A DNA stretch of 25,105 nucleotides from an uncultured Oscillospiraceae bacterium. GTDB taxonomy: Bacteria; Bacillota; Clostridia; Oscillospirales; Oscillospiraceae. The translations under genes and the position numbers were made by a program. Under the pieces are notes generated by a model. That model was not told the origin of the DNA and ran no database searches. It saw nothing but the letters and a program-made list of their open reading frames with translations. The DNA is taken from assembly GCA_900757655.1 (NCBI GenBank), contig CAAEOT010000031.1, positions 1-25,105 on the forward strand. Reading direction: 5' to 3'. This document shows, piece by piece, positions 7,570 to 13,719 of this stretch. Position 1 is the stretch's first letter. Each line of letters starts with the position of its first letter.

Positions 7570-8169
7570 TTACATTTCCATTCGGCCGGCCAGCGCCCGC
7601 AGGAGCGTGGCATCGTCCGCATATTCCAGATTGGAGCCGACCGGAATGCCATAAGCCAGGCGCGTGATCTTCACGTCAAACGGCTTGAGCAGGCGTGCGA
7701 TATACATCGCGGTCGCCTCGCCCTCCGTGTCGGGGTTCGTGGCCATGATGACCTCCGTGATCCCGCCGGCAGCCACACGCTTGACCAGCTCCTGGATCCG
7801 GATGTCGTCCGGGCCAATGTGATTCATGGGTGACAGCACGCCGTGCAGGACGTGATAGACGCCGTTATACTCGCGGCTGCGCTCAAACGAGAGCACGTCG
7901 CGCGGCTGCGCCACGACGCAGATGGTGCTCTGGTCGCGCTTCGGAGAGGCACAGATGGTGCACGTCTCCTGATCGGTGAGATTCTGGCAAATGCTGCAGC
8001 AATGAATGTTTTTCTTCGCGTCCACAATGGCCGCGGCAAATTTCAGCGCCTCCTCCTCCGGGAGGGACAGAACATGAAACGCCAGACGCTGCGCGCTCTT
8101 GCGCCCGACGCCGGGCAGTGCAGCGAACTGGTCAATGAGATTTTCGAGTGCATTCGGAAAAAATGACAT
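7570..8169 (-). CDS. recR: Recombination protein RecR
   Basis: This 199-residue protein has the complete RecR layout. A helix-hairpin-helix (LPGVGRKSAQRLAF, residues 18-31) is followed by a four-Cys zinc finger (C58, C61, C70, C73) and a Toprim domain from about residue 80. Near the end come the conserved TNPDTEGEATAMYI segment and a C-terminal Walker-B-like region. RecR works with RecO and RecF to load RecA at gaps and breaks. The ATG at 8169 is preferred. An in-frame TTG at 8190 overlaps the rpe stop (TTGA), but the family N-terminus begins at MSFFPNALENL and an AGGACGG site precedes that ATG. It is the middle gene of the leftward rpe-recR-rnj unit. Confidence 0.95.
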   Translation of the reverse strand: MSFFPNALENLIDQFAALPGVGRKSAQRLAFHVLSLPEEEALKFAAAIVDAKKNIHCCSICQNLTDQETCTICASPKRDQSTICVVAQPRDVLSFERSREYNGVYHVLHGVLSPMNHIGPDDIRIQELVKRVAAGGITEVIMATNPDTEGEATAMYIARLLKPFDVKITRLAYGIPVGSNLEYADDATLLRALAGRMEM

Positions 8170-8186
8170 GGGAATACCGTCCTGAA

Positions 8187-8840
8187 TCAAGCGTTGCGGA
8201 TGGCAGCGATGGCTGTCGCACGGTCATCCTGGCGAAACACGGCGCTGCCGGCAACAAGCACGTTTGCGCCCGCCTGCTTCACGAGCGGGGACGTCTCCGG
8301 GTCGATGCCGCCGTCTACTTCCAGCTCGCAGCCGGGATTGACCTGCAGGATGCGCTCGTGCAGCGCTGCGATCTTCGGCAGCTGATCGGCCATGAAGCGC
8401 TGGCCGCCGAAGCCGGGCTCCACCGTCATGACAAGCGCCAGATTCAGCAGCGGCAGATACGGGATGAGCACACTCTCCGGCGTTTTCGGCTTGATGGCAA
8501 GGCCGACCTTCTTGCCGTGCGCCTTCACATCCGCAATCGCGGCGAAAATGTCCTGTGGCTCGTCCGCCTCGACGTGGAACACGACGAGATCCGCTCCGGC
8601 ATCGCAAAAATCGCCGACGTAGCGATGCGGCCGGTCGATCATCAGGTGCACATCCAGAAACATTGGCGTATGCTTGCGCACGGACTTCACGACCGGGATG
8701 CCGATCGAGATATTCGGCACAAAAATGCCGTCCATTACGTCAATATGGACATAGTCCGCGCCGCCGGCCTCGATCTGACGGATGTCCTCGCCGAGTGTGC
8801 AAAAGTCCGCCGAGAGGATGGAAGGTGCAAGTTTTGTCAT
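8187..8840 (-). CDS. rpe: Ribulose-phosphate 3-epimerase
   Basis: This 217-residue TIM-barrel enzyme shows all the hallmarks: LAPSILSADF at the N-terminus, HIDVMDG, LDVHLMI, MTVEPGFGGQ and the late LEVDGGI motif. It interconverts ribulose 5-phosphate and xylulose 5-phosphate in the pentose phosphate pathway. The ATG at 8840 is preferred to an in-frame GTG at 8849, because the ACGGAG ribosome site overlaps that GTG but has 8-base spacing to the ATG. It is the first gene of a leftward unit with recR and rnj and has its own good promoter. Its stop codon is 17 bases from the recR start. Confidence 0.96.
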   Translation of the reverse strand: MTKLAPSILSADFCTLGEDIRQIEAGGADYVHIDVMDGIFVPNISIGIPVVKSVRKHTPMFLDVHLMIDRPHRYVGDFCDAGADLVVFHVEADEPQDIFAAIADVKAHGKKVGLAIKPKTPESVLIPYLPLLNLALVMTVEPGFGGQRFMADQLPKIAALHERILQVNPGCELEVDGGIDPETSPLVKQAGANVLVAGSAVFRQDDRATAIAAIRNA

Positions 8841-8903
8841 GGATGTCACTCCGTTCTGGGAATGTCCGGTTACCCGGACGCAATATCATATTATAACCTA
8901 GTT

Positions 8904-8932
8904 ATTATACACCTGTTACGGATATCCTGCAA
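8904..8932 (-). promoter_or_regulatory. Promoter of the rpe-recR-rnj unit
   Basis: On the minus strand TTGCAG (8932-8927) and a perfect TATAAT (8909-8904) are separated by 17 bases. They lie about 64 bases upstream of the rpe start. Confidence 0.7.
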
Positions 8933-8956
8933 GTGCCGCGGACAAAAAATCGCCGC

Positions 8957-8985
8957 TTGACGAATGCCGCCGCCTGCGCTATCAT
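8957..8985 (+). promoter_or_regulatory. Promoter of the YbaK-type deacylase gene
   Basis: TTGACG at 8957-8962 and TATCAT at 8980-8985 are separated by 17 bases. They lie 36 bases before the ATG. It is divergent from the rpe promoter without overlapping it. Confidence 0.7.
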
Positions 8986-9021
8986 GTGCTTCAGATACTT
9001 CAAAGAACAGGAGCGAATCAA

Positions 9022-9504
9022 ATGTCTATCGAAGCAGGAAGAGCGTATTTCCGCCAGTTTGGTATGGAAGATCGCGTTCAGGAGTTTACGGTCTCGAGCG
9101 CGACCGTCGATTTGGCTGCAAAGGCCCTCGGTGTCGAGGGTGCGCGGATCGCGAAAACACTGTCGTTCAAGACGGCGGACGGCTGCATGCTGATCCTTGC
9201 CGCCGGAGATGCGCGCATTGATAATCATAAATTCAAGGAGAAATTCCATATGAAGGCCAAGATGCTCTCGGCTGATGAGGTGCTGGAGCTGGTGGGCCAC
9301 CCGGTCGGCGGTGTGTGCCCGTTCGGCTGCAAGGAAGGCATCCCGGTGTATCTGGACGTGTCTCTGCAGCGGTTCAAGACCGTATTCCCCGCTGTCGGCA
9401 GCCCGTCGAGCGCGATTGAGTTGGACCTGGACGAGCTCTACAAATACTCCAACGCCCTTGAATGGATTGACGTCTGCAAGCTCCCGGATCCGGCTGAGGC
9501 GTGA
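9022..9504 (+). CDS. YbaK/EbsC-family aminoacyl-tRNA deacylase
   Basis: This 160-residue YbaK-domain protein contains a catalytic-lysine region (ARIAKTLSFK, residues about 40-49), the DNHKFKEKF segment, and the conserved block HPVGGVCPFG near residues 92-101. This last block binds the 3' end of tRNA in the family. The family hydrolyses mischarged tRNAs, typically Cys-tRNA(Pro) or Ala-tRNA(Pro), as stand-alone editing factors. The ATG at 9022 is used because CAGGAG lies 9 bases upstream. It is a single-gene unit with its own promoter and a strong terminator. Which misacylated tRNA it edits cannot be told from sequence. Confidence 0.9.
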   Translation: MSIEAGRAYFRQFGMEDRVQEFTVSSATVDLAAKALGVEGARIAKTLSFKTADGCMLILAAGDARIDNHKFKEKFHMKAKMLSADEVLELVGHPVGGVCPFGCKEGIPVYLDVSLQRFKTVFPAVGSPSSAIELDLDELYKYSNALEWIDVCKLPDPAEA

Positions 9505-9513
9505 GCAGGACGC

Positions 9514-9551
9514 AAAAAAGCCTGACGAACCATTGTTCGTCAGGCTTTTTT
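9514..9551. terminator. Bidirectional terminator between deacylase and P-type ATPase genes
   Basis: A 17-base perfect stem (9514-9530 with 9535-9551) closes a CATT loop, with six A's on the left and six T's on the right. It lies between convergent genes. Confidence 0.94.
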
Positions 9552-9563
9552 CTTTGCAGGGTA

Positions 9564-11633
9564 TTACGCCAGCAGTTTGGTCATGCTCTTGAGGCTGATG
9601 ACCAGTGTGGAGGCGTTATGCAGCAGCGCCGAGGTCGCGGGCGGCAGGACACCGGCCACGCCCAGGCAGATCAGTAGGAAGTTGAAGCTGATGATCTTGC
9701 GGTAGTTGCTGTGAATGCGCTCCATGAGTGCGTCACTCAGGCGTTTGAGCGTCAGCAGGGCGTACAGATCATCGGCGCCGACTGTAATATCGGCCACTTC
9801 GCGCGCAATGGCCGCGCCGTCACTGATGGCAACACCGGCATCTGCCTCGGAAAGCGCCGGGGAATCGTTCACGCCGTCGCCCAGCATGATGACTTTACGC
9901 CCTGCCGCGTGCTCCGCCTGAATGAAGGCGGCCTTGTCTTCCGGGAGCACTTCGGCGAAATAGGCATCCACGCCGACCGCCTCTGCGACCGCACGGGCGG
10001 TCTTTTCATTGTCACCGGTCATCATGACCAGCTTGGACACGCCGAGCTCCCGCAGACCACGGATGACATCGGCCGCTTCCGGCCGCAGCGGATCCTCAAT
10101 GCAGATGACAGCTGCCAGCACACCGGAGACAGCCAGGTACAGGTGCGAATACGTATCCGGCAGGGCGTCGAATTTGGCCTGTTCCCCTGCCGGGATGGTG
10201 CAGTGCTCGTCGTCGAAGACAAAATGGTGGCTGCCGATGACGACCTTCTGCCCGTCGACACTGCTGGAAATGCCATGTGCGACCAGATACTCCACGCGCG
10301 AATGACGCTCCTCGTGGCGCAGGCCGCGGCGCGCCGCCTCTGCGACGACCGCTTTGGCCATGGAGTGCGGATAGTGCTCCTCCAGGCAGGCTGCCAGACG
10401 CAGCATGTCCGCTTCCTCATTGCCGCCGAAGGTCACGACCTGCGCAACTTTCGGTTCGGCGCGCGTCAGCGTGCCGGTCTTGTCAAAGACGACCGTGCTA
10501 GCCTCGGACACTGCCTCAAGGAACCGTCCGCCCTTAACGGACAGGTGATGATCGCTTGCCTCTTTCATGGCGGAGAGCACAGCAATCGGCATCGAGAGCT
10601 TGAGTGCGCAGGAGAAGTCGACCATCAGCACTGCCAACGCTTTGGTCATGTTCCCCGTCAGGAGCCAGACCGCCGCTGTTGCGCCCAGACTGTACGGTAC
10701 CAGCTGGTCTGCAAGGTGCGAAGCGTGGTCTTCCGTTGCGGATTTGAGCTTTTCCGATTCCTCGATCATGCGGATGATGCGGTCGTAGCGGCCGCTGCCG
10801 GCGCTCTTTTCCACGCAGATGGTGCAGTCACCCTCTTCGACGACAGTGCCGGCATAGACATAACCGCCTTCCGTTCTGCGGACGGCCAGCGGCTCACCCG
10901 TGATGGATGCCTGATTGACCATTGCCTCACCGGCAACGACTTTGCCGTCAAGCGGGATCACACTGCCGGTGCGGACCACGATCAGGTCGCCGACCTGAAC
11001 GTCTGCCACCGGCACAAGCACCGAGCCTGCGTCCGTCTCTTTCCAGACTTTGTCCACATTCAGGGACATGGTCTGCGCGAGATCAGCAACAGACTTTTTG
11101 TGCGTCCACTCGTCAAGAATATCACCGATGCCCAGCAGGAACATGATCGAGCTTGCCGTCTTGAAGTCCTTACGCAGCATCGAGACCGAAATTGCCGTTG
11201 CATCCAGCACCGGTACCTGGATCTTCTTGTGCATCAGACACGTCAGTCCGGCCTTGATATACGGCACGGAGCGCGCGACCGTAATCAGCGTGCGCACAGA
11301 GCTCGGAACAAACAGCTGCTTAATGCCGCGCCAGCATAGCGATGCGACCAGCTTGTCCTCGAACTCGCGATTCATGGCGCGGCTGCTGTGCTCCGGCGCA
11401 AGCGCCTGCTCGTTTGCATAGGCAAAGGACGAGAGCGCCTTGACCACGGCCGTACGCGGACAGTCGTAGCAAATCACGGCGTCACCGGTGCGGTCATAGA
11501 CGGTCGCTTTTGTCACACCCGAAACCTGATTCAGGTATGCCTCGAGAATATCCGCTTGCTGCAGCGACATGGTACCCTGCATTGTATGCACGCGCATACG
11601 GCCTCGGGTTTCATGCAGGATTGTGCATTTCAT
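9564..11633 (-). CDS. P1B-type metal-transporting ATPase, CtpC-like, with altered CPC motif
   Basis: This 689-residue P-type ATPase has a short N-terminal HMA-like domain (residues about 1-60, GRMRV and RTGDAVICY) that lacks a CxxC metal site. The cytosolic signatures are intact: TGEP (245-248), phosphorylated D384 in DKTGTLT, TGD (539-541) and GDGVNDSP (585-592). The membrane motif that is CPC in most P1B pumps reads D339-F-S-C-A-L-K-L here, so only the last Cys (C342) remains. The usual HP in the N domain appears as H423-S424. The C-terminal HNAST segment (672-676) recalls Mycobacterium CtpC. P1B ATPases export metals such as Zn, Cu, Cd, Co or Mn; the altered site means the metal cannot be assigned. 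The ATG follows the stop of the small upstream gene by two bases, so translation is coupled. Confidence 0.92.
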   Translation of the reverse strand: MKCTILHETRGRMRVHTMQGTMSLQQADILEAYLNQVSGVTKATVYDRTGDAVICYDCPRTAVVKALSSFAYANEQALAPEHSSRAMNREFEDKLVASLCWRGIKQLFVPSSVRTLITVARSVPYIKAGLTCLMHKKIQVPVLDATAISVSMLRKDFKTASSIMFLLGIGDILDEWTHKKSVADLAQTMSLNVDKVWKETDAGSVLVPVADVQVGDLIVVRTGSVIPLDGKVVAGEAMVNQASITGEPLAVRRTEGGYVYAGTVVEEGDCTICVEKSAGSGRYDRIIRMIEESEKLKSATEDHASHLADQLVPYSLGATAAVWLLTGNMTKALAVLMVDFSCALKLSMPIAVLSAMKEASDHHLSVKGGRFLEAVSEASTVVFDKTGTLTRAEPKVAQVVTFGGNEEADMLRLAACLEEHYPHSMAKAVVAEAARRGLRHEERHSRVEYLVAHGISSSVDGQKVVIGSHHFVFDDEHCTIPAGEQAKFDALPDTYSHLYLAVSGVLAAVICIEDPLRPEAADVIRGLRELGVSKLVMMTGDNEKTARAVAEAVGVDAYFAEVLPEDKAAFIQAEHAAGRKVIMLGDGVNDSPALSEADAGVAISDGAAIAREVADITVGADDLYALLTLKRLSDALMERIHSNYRKIISFNFLLICLGVAGVLPPATSALLHNASTLVISLKSMTKLLA

Positions 11634-11635
11634 AC

Positions 11636-11899
11636 TTACTCAGCCTTCTCCGCCGCGTCCTCAATGACCTCAGCCTGCTCGGCCGCACGCTTCTCGTTGA
11701 ACGCCTTGGCGCCGGCCAGAACGTCACCCGCGATCTCCTTGATGTTCGTCACGACCGACATGACATCTTCCTTCTCGCGCAACGCGGCTGCCGTCGTATA
11801 CACATACACCTTCTGGGCATCTTTGCTTGCGAGAATCTTCGCGCCGACCGTCGCAAACAGTGCGCCTCCAACAAATGCTCCCAATTTTTCCATGCTCAT
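11636..11899 (-). CDS. Small single-helix membrane protein partnered with the P-type ATPase (DUF6110-like; PacL analogue)
   Basis: This 87-residue protein has a glycine/alanine-rich hydrophobic segment (residues about 7-23, GAFVGGALFATVGAKIL). A mostly helical, charged tail follows and ends in an Ala/Glu-rich stretch (EKRAAEQAEVIEDAAEKAE). A GGAGG site 9 bases upstream fixes the ATG at 11899. Only two bases separate its stop from the ATPase start. From memory it fits the DUF6110 type of small proteins seen beside such ATPases in Clostridia. Its size, single helix, acidic tail and position parallel PacL1 (DUF1490) encoded before ctpC in Mycobacterium, a scaffold and metal-binding partner of that pump. 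The tail has no His-rich metal motif, so a chaperone role here is inference. Family assignment is moderate. Confidence 0.75.
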   Translation of the reverse strand: MSMEKLGAFVGGALFATVGAKILASKDAQKVYVYTTAAALREKEDVMSVVTNIKEIAGDVLAGAKAFNEKRAAEQAEVIEDAAEKAE

Positions 11900-11940
11900 A
11901 ATGATTTACCTCCGTGTTTTTTGATCCGCATGATTGCGGT

Positions 11941-11956
11941 CGGGTTAGCTAACTCG
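11941..11956. promoter_or_regulatory. Palindrome, candidate metal-regulator operator
   Basis: A 10-base perfect palindrome GTTAGCTAAC (11944-11953) extends with one mismatched pair to 16 bases. It lies in the leader between the promoter and the small membrane protein gene. It resembles the half-sites of DtxR/IdeR-type boxes (GGTTAG and CTAACC), although the central base of the usual 19-base box is missing. A separate 10-base palindrome AATTTAAATT (11957-11966) is adjacent. Function is inferred. Confidence 0.4.
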
Positions 11957-11991
11957 AATTTAAATTAGACATCACTAACCATCAAGTTGAA

Positions 11992-12020
11992 GTTATACCA
12001 CTCAAACCGTCATTTTTCAA
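11992..12020 (-). promoter_or_regulatory. Promoter of the membrane protein-ATPase operon
   Basis: On the minus strand TTGAAA (12020-12015) and TATAAC (11997-11992) are separated by 17 bases. About 85 bases of leader separate it from the first ATG, leaving room for the palindrome as a downstream operator. Confidence 0.65.
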
Positions 12021-12056
12021 GCACTGGGATGAAAATTTATACATTTCGGCAACATC

Positions 12057-12089
12057 AACAAAAGCGCCTCGCCGAGAACGGCGGGGCGC
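12057..12089 (-). terminator. Terminator after tyrS
   Basis: On the minus strand an 11-base GC-rich stem with one mismatch (12089-12079 with 12074-12064) closes a TTCT loop and is followed by TTTTGTT. It lies 23 bases after the tyrS stop and ends the long leftward operon. Confidence 0.85.
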
Positions 12090-12111
12090 GATCAATCTGT
12101 CCGATTTTTGA

Positions 12112-13317
12112 TTATTTCAGCAGCACCTTGCGGAAGTTTTTCTTGCCGCGCTTGAGCACGACGCCGGCTTTCAGCTCCGCGTCCGTAAAGGTCTTGGCAA
12201 TATCGGTGACCTTCTCGTCGTTGGCCGCTACGCCGCCCTGCTGCACATTGCGGCGCGCGTCGGACTTGGACGCACACAGGCCACTCTTAACGAGCAGGCT
12301 GAGGATGTCCGCGCCGTCTTCGGCCGTGATCTCGACCGTCGGCACACCTTCGCCGGAACCGGCGAACACGGCCTTGGCAGCAGCCTGTGCCTTGTCGGCC
12401 TCGGCCTCGCCGTGCACCATCTTCGTGAGTTCGTAGGCCAGGATCTCCTTGGCCTTGTTGAGCTGCTCGCCCTGCCAGCCGTCCATCTTGTCGATCTCCT
12501 CGAGCGGGAGGAAGGTCAGCATACGGATGCACTTGAGCACGTCGGCATCGTCGACGTTGCGCCAATACTGATAGAACTCAAAGGGGCTGGTCTTGTTCGG
12601 GTCGAGCCAGACGGCGCCTTTGGCGGTCTTGCCCATCTTTTTGCCCTCGGAGTTGAGCAGCAGTGTGATCGTCATGGCGTGTGCATCTTTGCCGAGCTTG
12701 CGGCGGATGAGCTCCGTGCCGCCAAGCATGTTCGACCACTGGTCGTTGCCGCCGAACTGCATGTTGCAGCCATAGTGCTGGAACATGTAGTAGAAGTCAT
12801 AGCTCTGCATGATCATGTAGTTGAACTCCAGGAAGCTCAGGCCCTTTTCCATGCGCTGTTTGTAGCACTCGGCGCGCAGCATGTTGTTCACGGAGAAGCA
12901 CGCGCCGACTTCACGCAGAAGTTCAATATAGTTGAGCGGCTTGAGCCACTCGGAGTTGTAGAGCATGAGCGCCTTGCCGTCCGAGAAGTCAATGAAGCGC
13001 TCCATCTGGCGCTTGAAGCACTCGGCATTGTGCTTGATGGTTTCCTCGGTGAGCATCTGGCGCATATCCGTGCGGCCGGACGGATCGCCGATGAGGGTCG
13101 TGCCGTCGCCGATGAGGGCGATGGGCTTGTTGCCCGCCATCTGCAGACGCTTCATAAGGCACAGGGCCATGAAGTGGCCGACGTGCAGCGAATCTGCCGT
13201 GCAGTCAAAGCCGATGTAAAACGTGGCTTTGCCGTTGTTGATCATGTTTTTGATCTCGTCCTCGTTCGTCACCTGCGCGATCAGGCCGCGGGCGATCAGT
13301 TCATCATACAGTGTCAT
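12112..13317 (-). CDS. tyrS: Tyrosine--tRNA ligase
   Basis: This 401-residue class I synthetase has the TyrS features. YIGFDCTADSLHVGH carries the HIGH-type motif (H45-V-G-H48). The GDPSGRTD motif and the tyrosine-site region NYMIMQSYDF come next, then QFGGNDQW. The KMSKS loop appears as KMGKT (227-231), and a C-terminal S4 domain binds tRNA (from about residue 335). It charges tRNA(Tyr) with tyrosine in the cytoplasm. It starts 18 bases after the C_GCAxxG_C_C gene and is the last cistron of the operon. Bacillota tyrS genes commonly have a T-box leader; there is no room for one here, so it must depend on operon transcription or an internal signal. The KMSKS variant with Gly for Ser is used by other TyrS proteins. 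Confidence 0.96.
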   Translation of the reverse strand: MTLYDELIARGLIAQVTNEDEIKNMINNGKATFYIGFDCTADSLHVGHFMALCLMKRLQMAGNKPIALIGDGTTLIGDPSGRTDMRQMLTEETIKHNAECFKRQMERFIDFSDGKALMLYNSEWLKPLNYIELLREVGACFSVNNMLRAECYKQRMEKGLSFLEFNYMIMQSYDFYYMFQHYGCNMQFGGNDQWSNMLGGTELIRRKLGKDAHAMTITLLLNSEGKKMGKTAKGAVWLDPNKTSPFEFYQYWRNVDDADVLKCIRMLTFLPLEEIDKMDGWQGEQLNKAKEILAYELTKMVHGEAEADKAQAAAKAVFAGSGEGVPTVEITAEDGADILSLLVKSGLCASKSDARRNVQQGGVAANDEKVTDIAKTFTDAELKAGVVLKRGKKNFRKVLLK

Positions 13318-13335
13318 CGTTTTCTCTCCCTTGCG

Positions 13336-13719
13336 TTATTCTTCGACTTTATTTTCAGCGAGAATTTCCTCGGCACGCTGCGCGCCCCAGGCAATCATGT
13401 GGGCACAGTGGCCCTTGCCGCCGTTTTTCGCCACGAGCTCTTGACAGCGCAGACAGCCGAATTCAGCACGGAAGCTCTGCGTCATCTGCTTGGTCATGGC
13501 GGTGGCGGTGGCCTGATCAGCCGCGAGGCCGAACGCCATCACGGCACCGGTGATGCTGCCGCAGATCTCCCCGCAGCGGACACCGCCGCCAAAACCGGCA
13601 GCGACACGCTTGGCGGTGTTTTCGTCCAGACCGGTCTCCTCCTGCAGCGCGGCAAGCACGCTCTGTGCGCAGTTGCAGCCGCCGTTGTGATATGCAATGG
13701 CGGATTCCTGAATACTCAT
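13336..13719 (-). CDS. C_GCAxxG_C_C family (putative redox-active) protein
   Basis: This 127-residue protein shows the spaced cysteines that name the family. NGGCNCAQSVL holds C15 and C17, and CGEICGSITGA holds C49 and C53. The CLRC pair is C89 and C92, and C105 lies in GHCAH. It has a conserved GFGGGVRCG glycine-rich block. The family is considered redox-active or metal-binding, with no confirmed reaction. Its ATG overlaps the recN stop by four bases (ATGA), and tyrS follows after 18 bases, so it is translated in a coupled way between a DNA-repair and a tRNA-charging gene. That context does not suggest a specific role. C15 is an extra cysteine next to the usual NCAQ motif. Confidence 0.85.
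   Translation of the reverse strand: MSIQESAIAYHNGGCNCAQSVLAALQEETGLDENTAKRVAAGFGGGVRCGEICGSITGAVMAFGLAADQATATAMTKQMTQSFRAEFGCLRCQELVAKNGGKGHCAHMIAWGAQRAEEILAENKVEE

Noticed and set aside
9711..11339. Long open frame of 542 codons on the plus strand opposite the ATPase gene
   Set aside because: It is antisense to a clear P-type ATPase, has the His/Arg/Asp-rich composition typical of a reversed GC-rich gene, and has no ribosome site or recognisable domain.
13318..13335. T-box riboswitch before tyrS
   Set aside because: Only 18 bases separate tyrS from the preceding gene, too short for any T-box leader.
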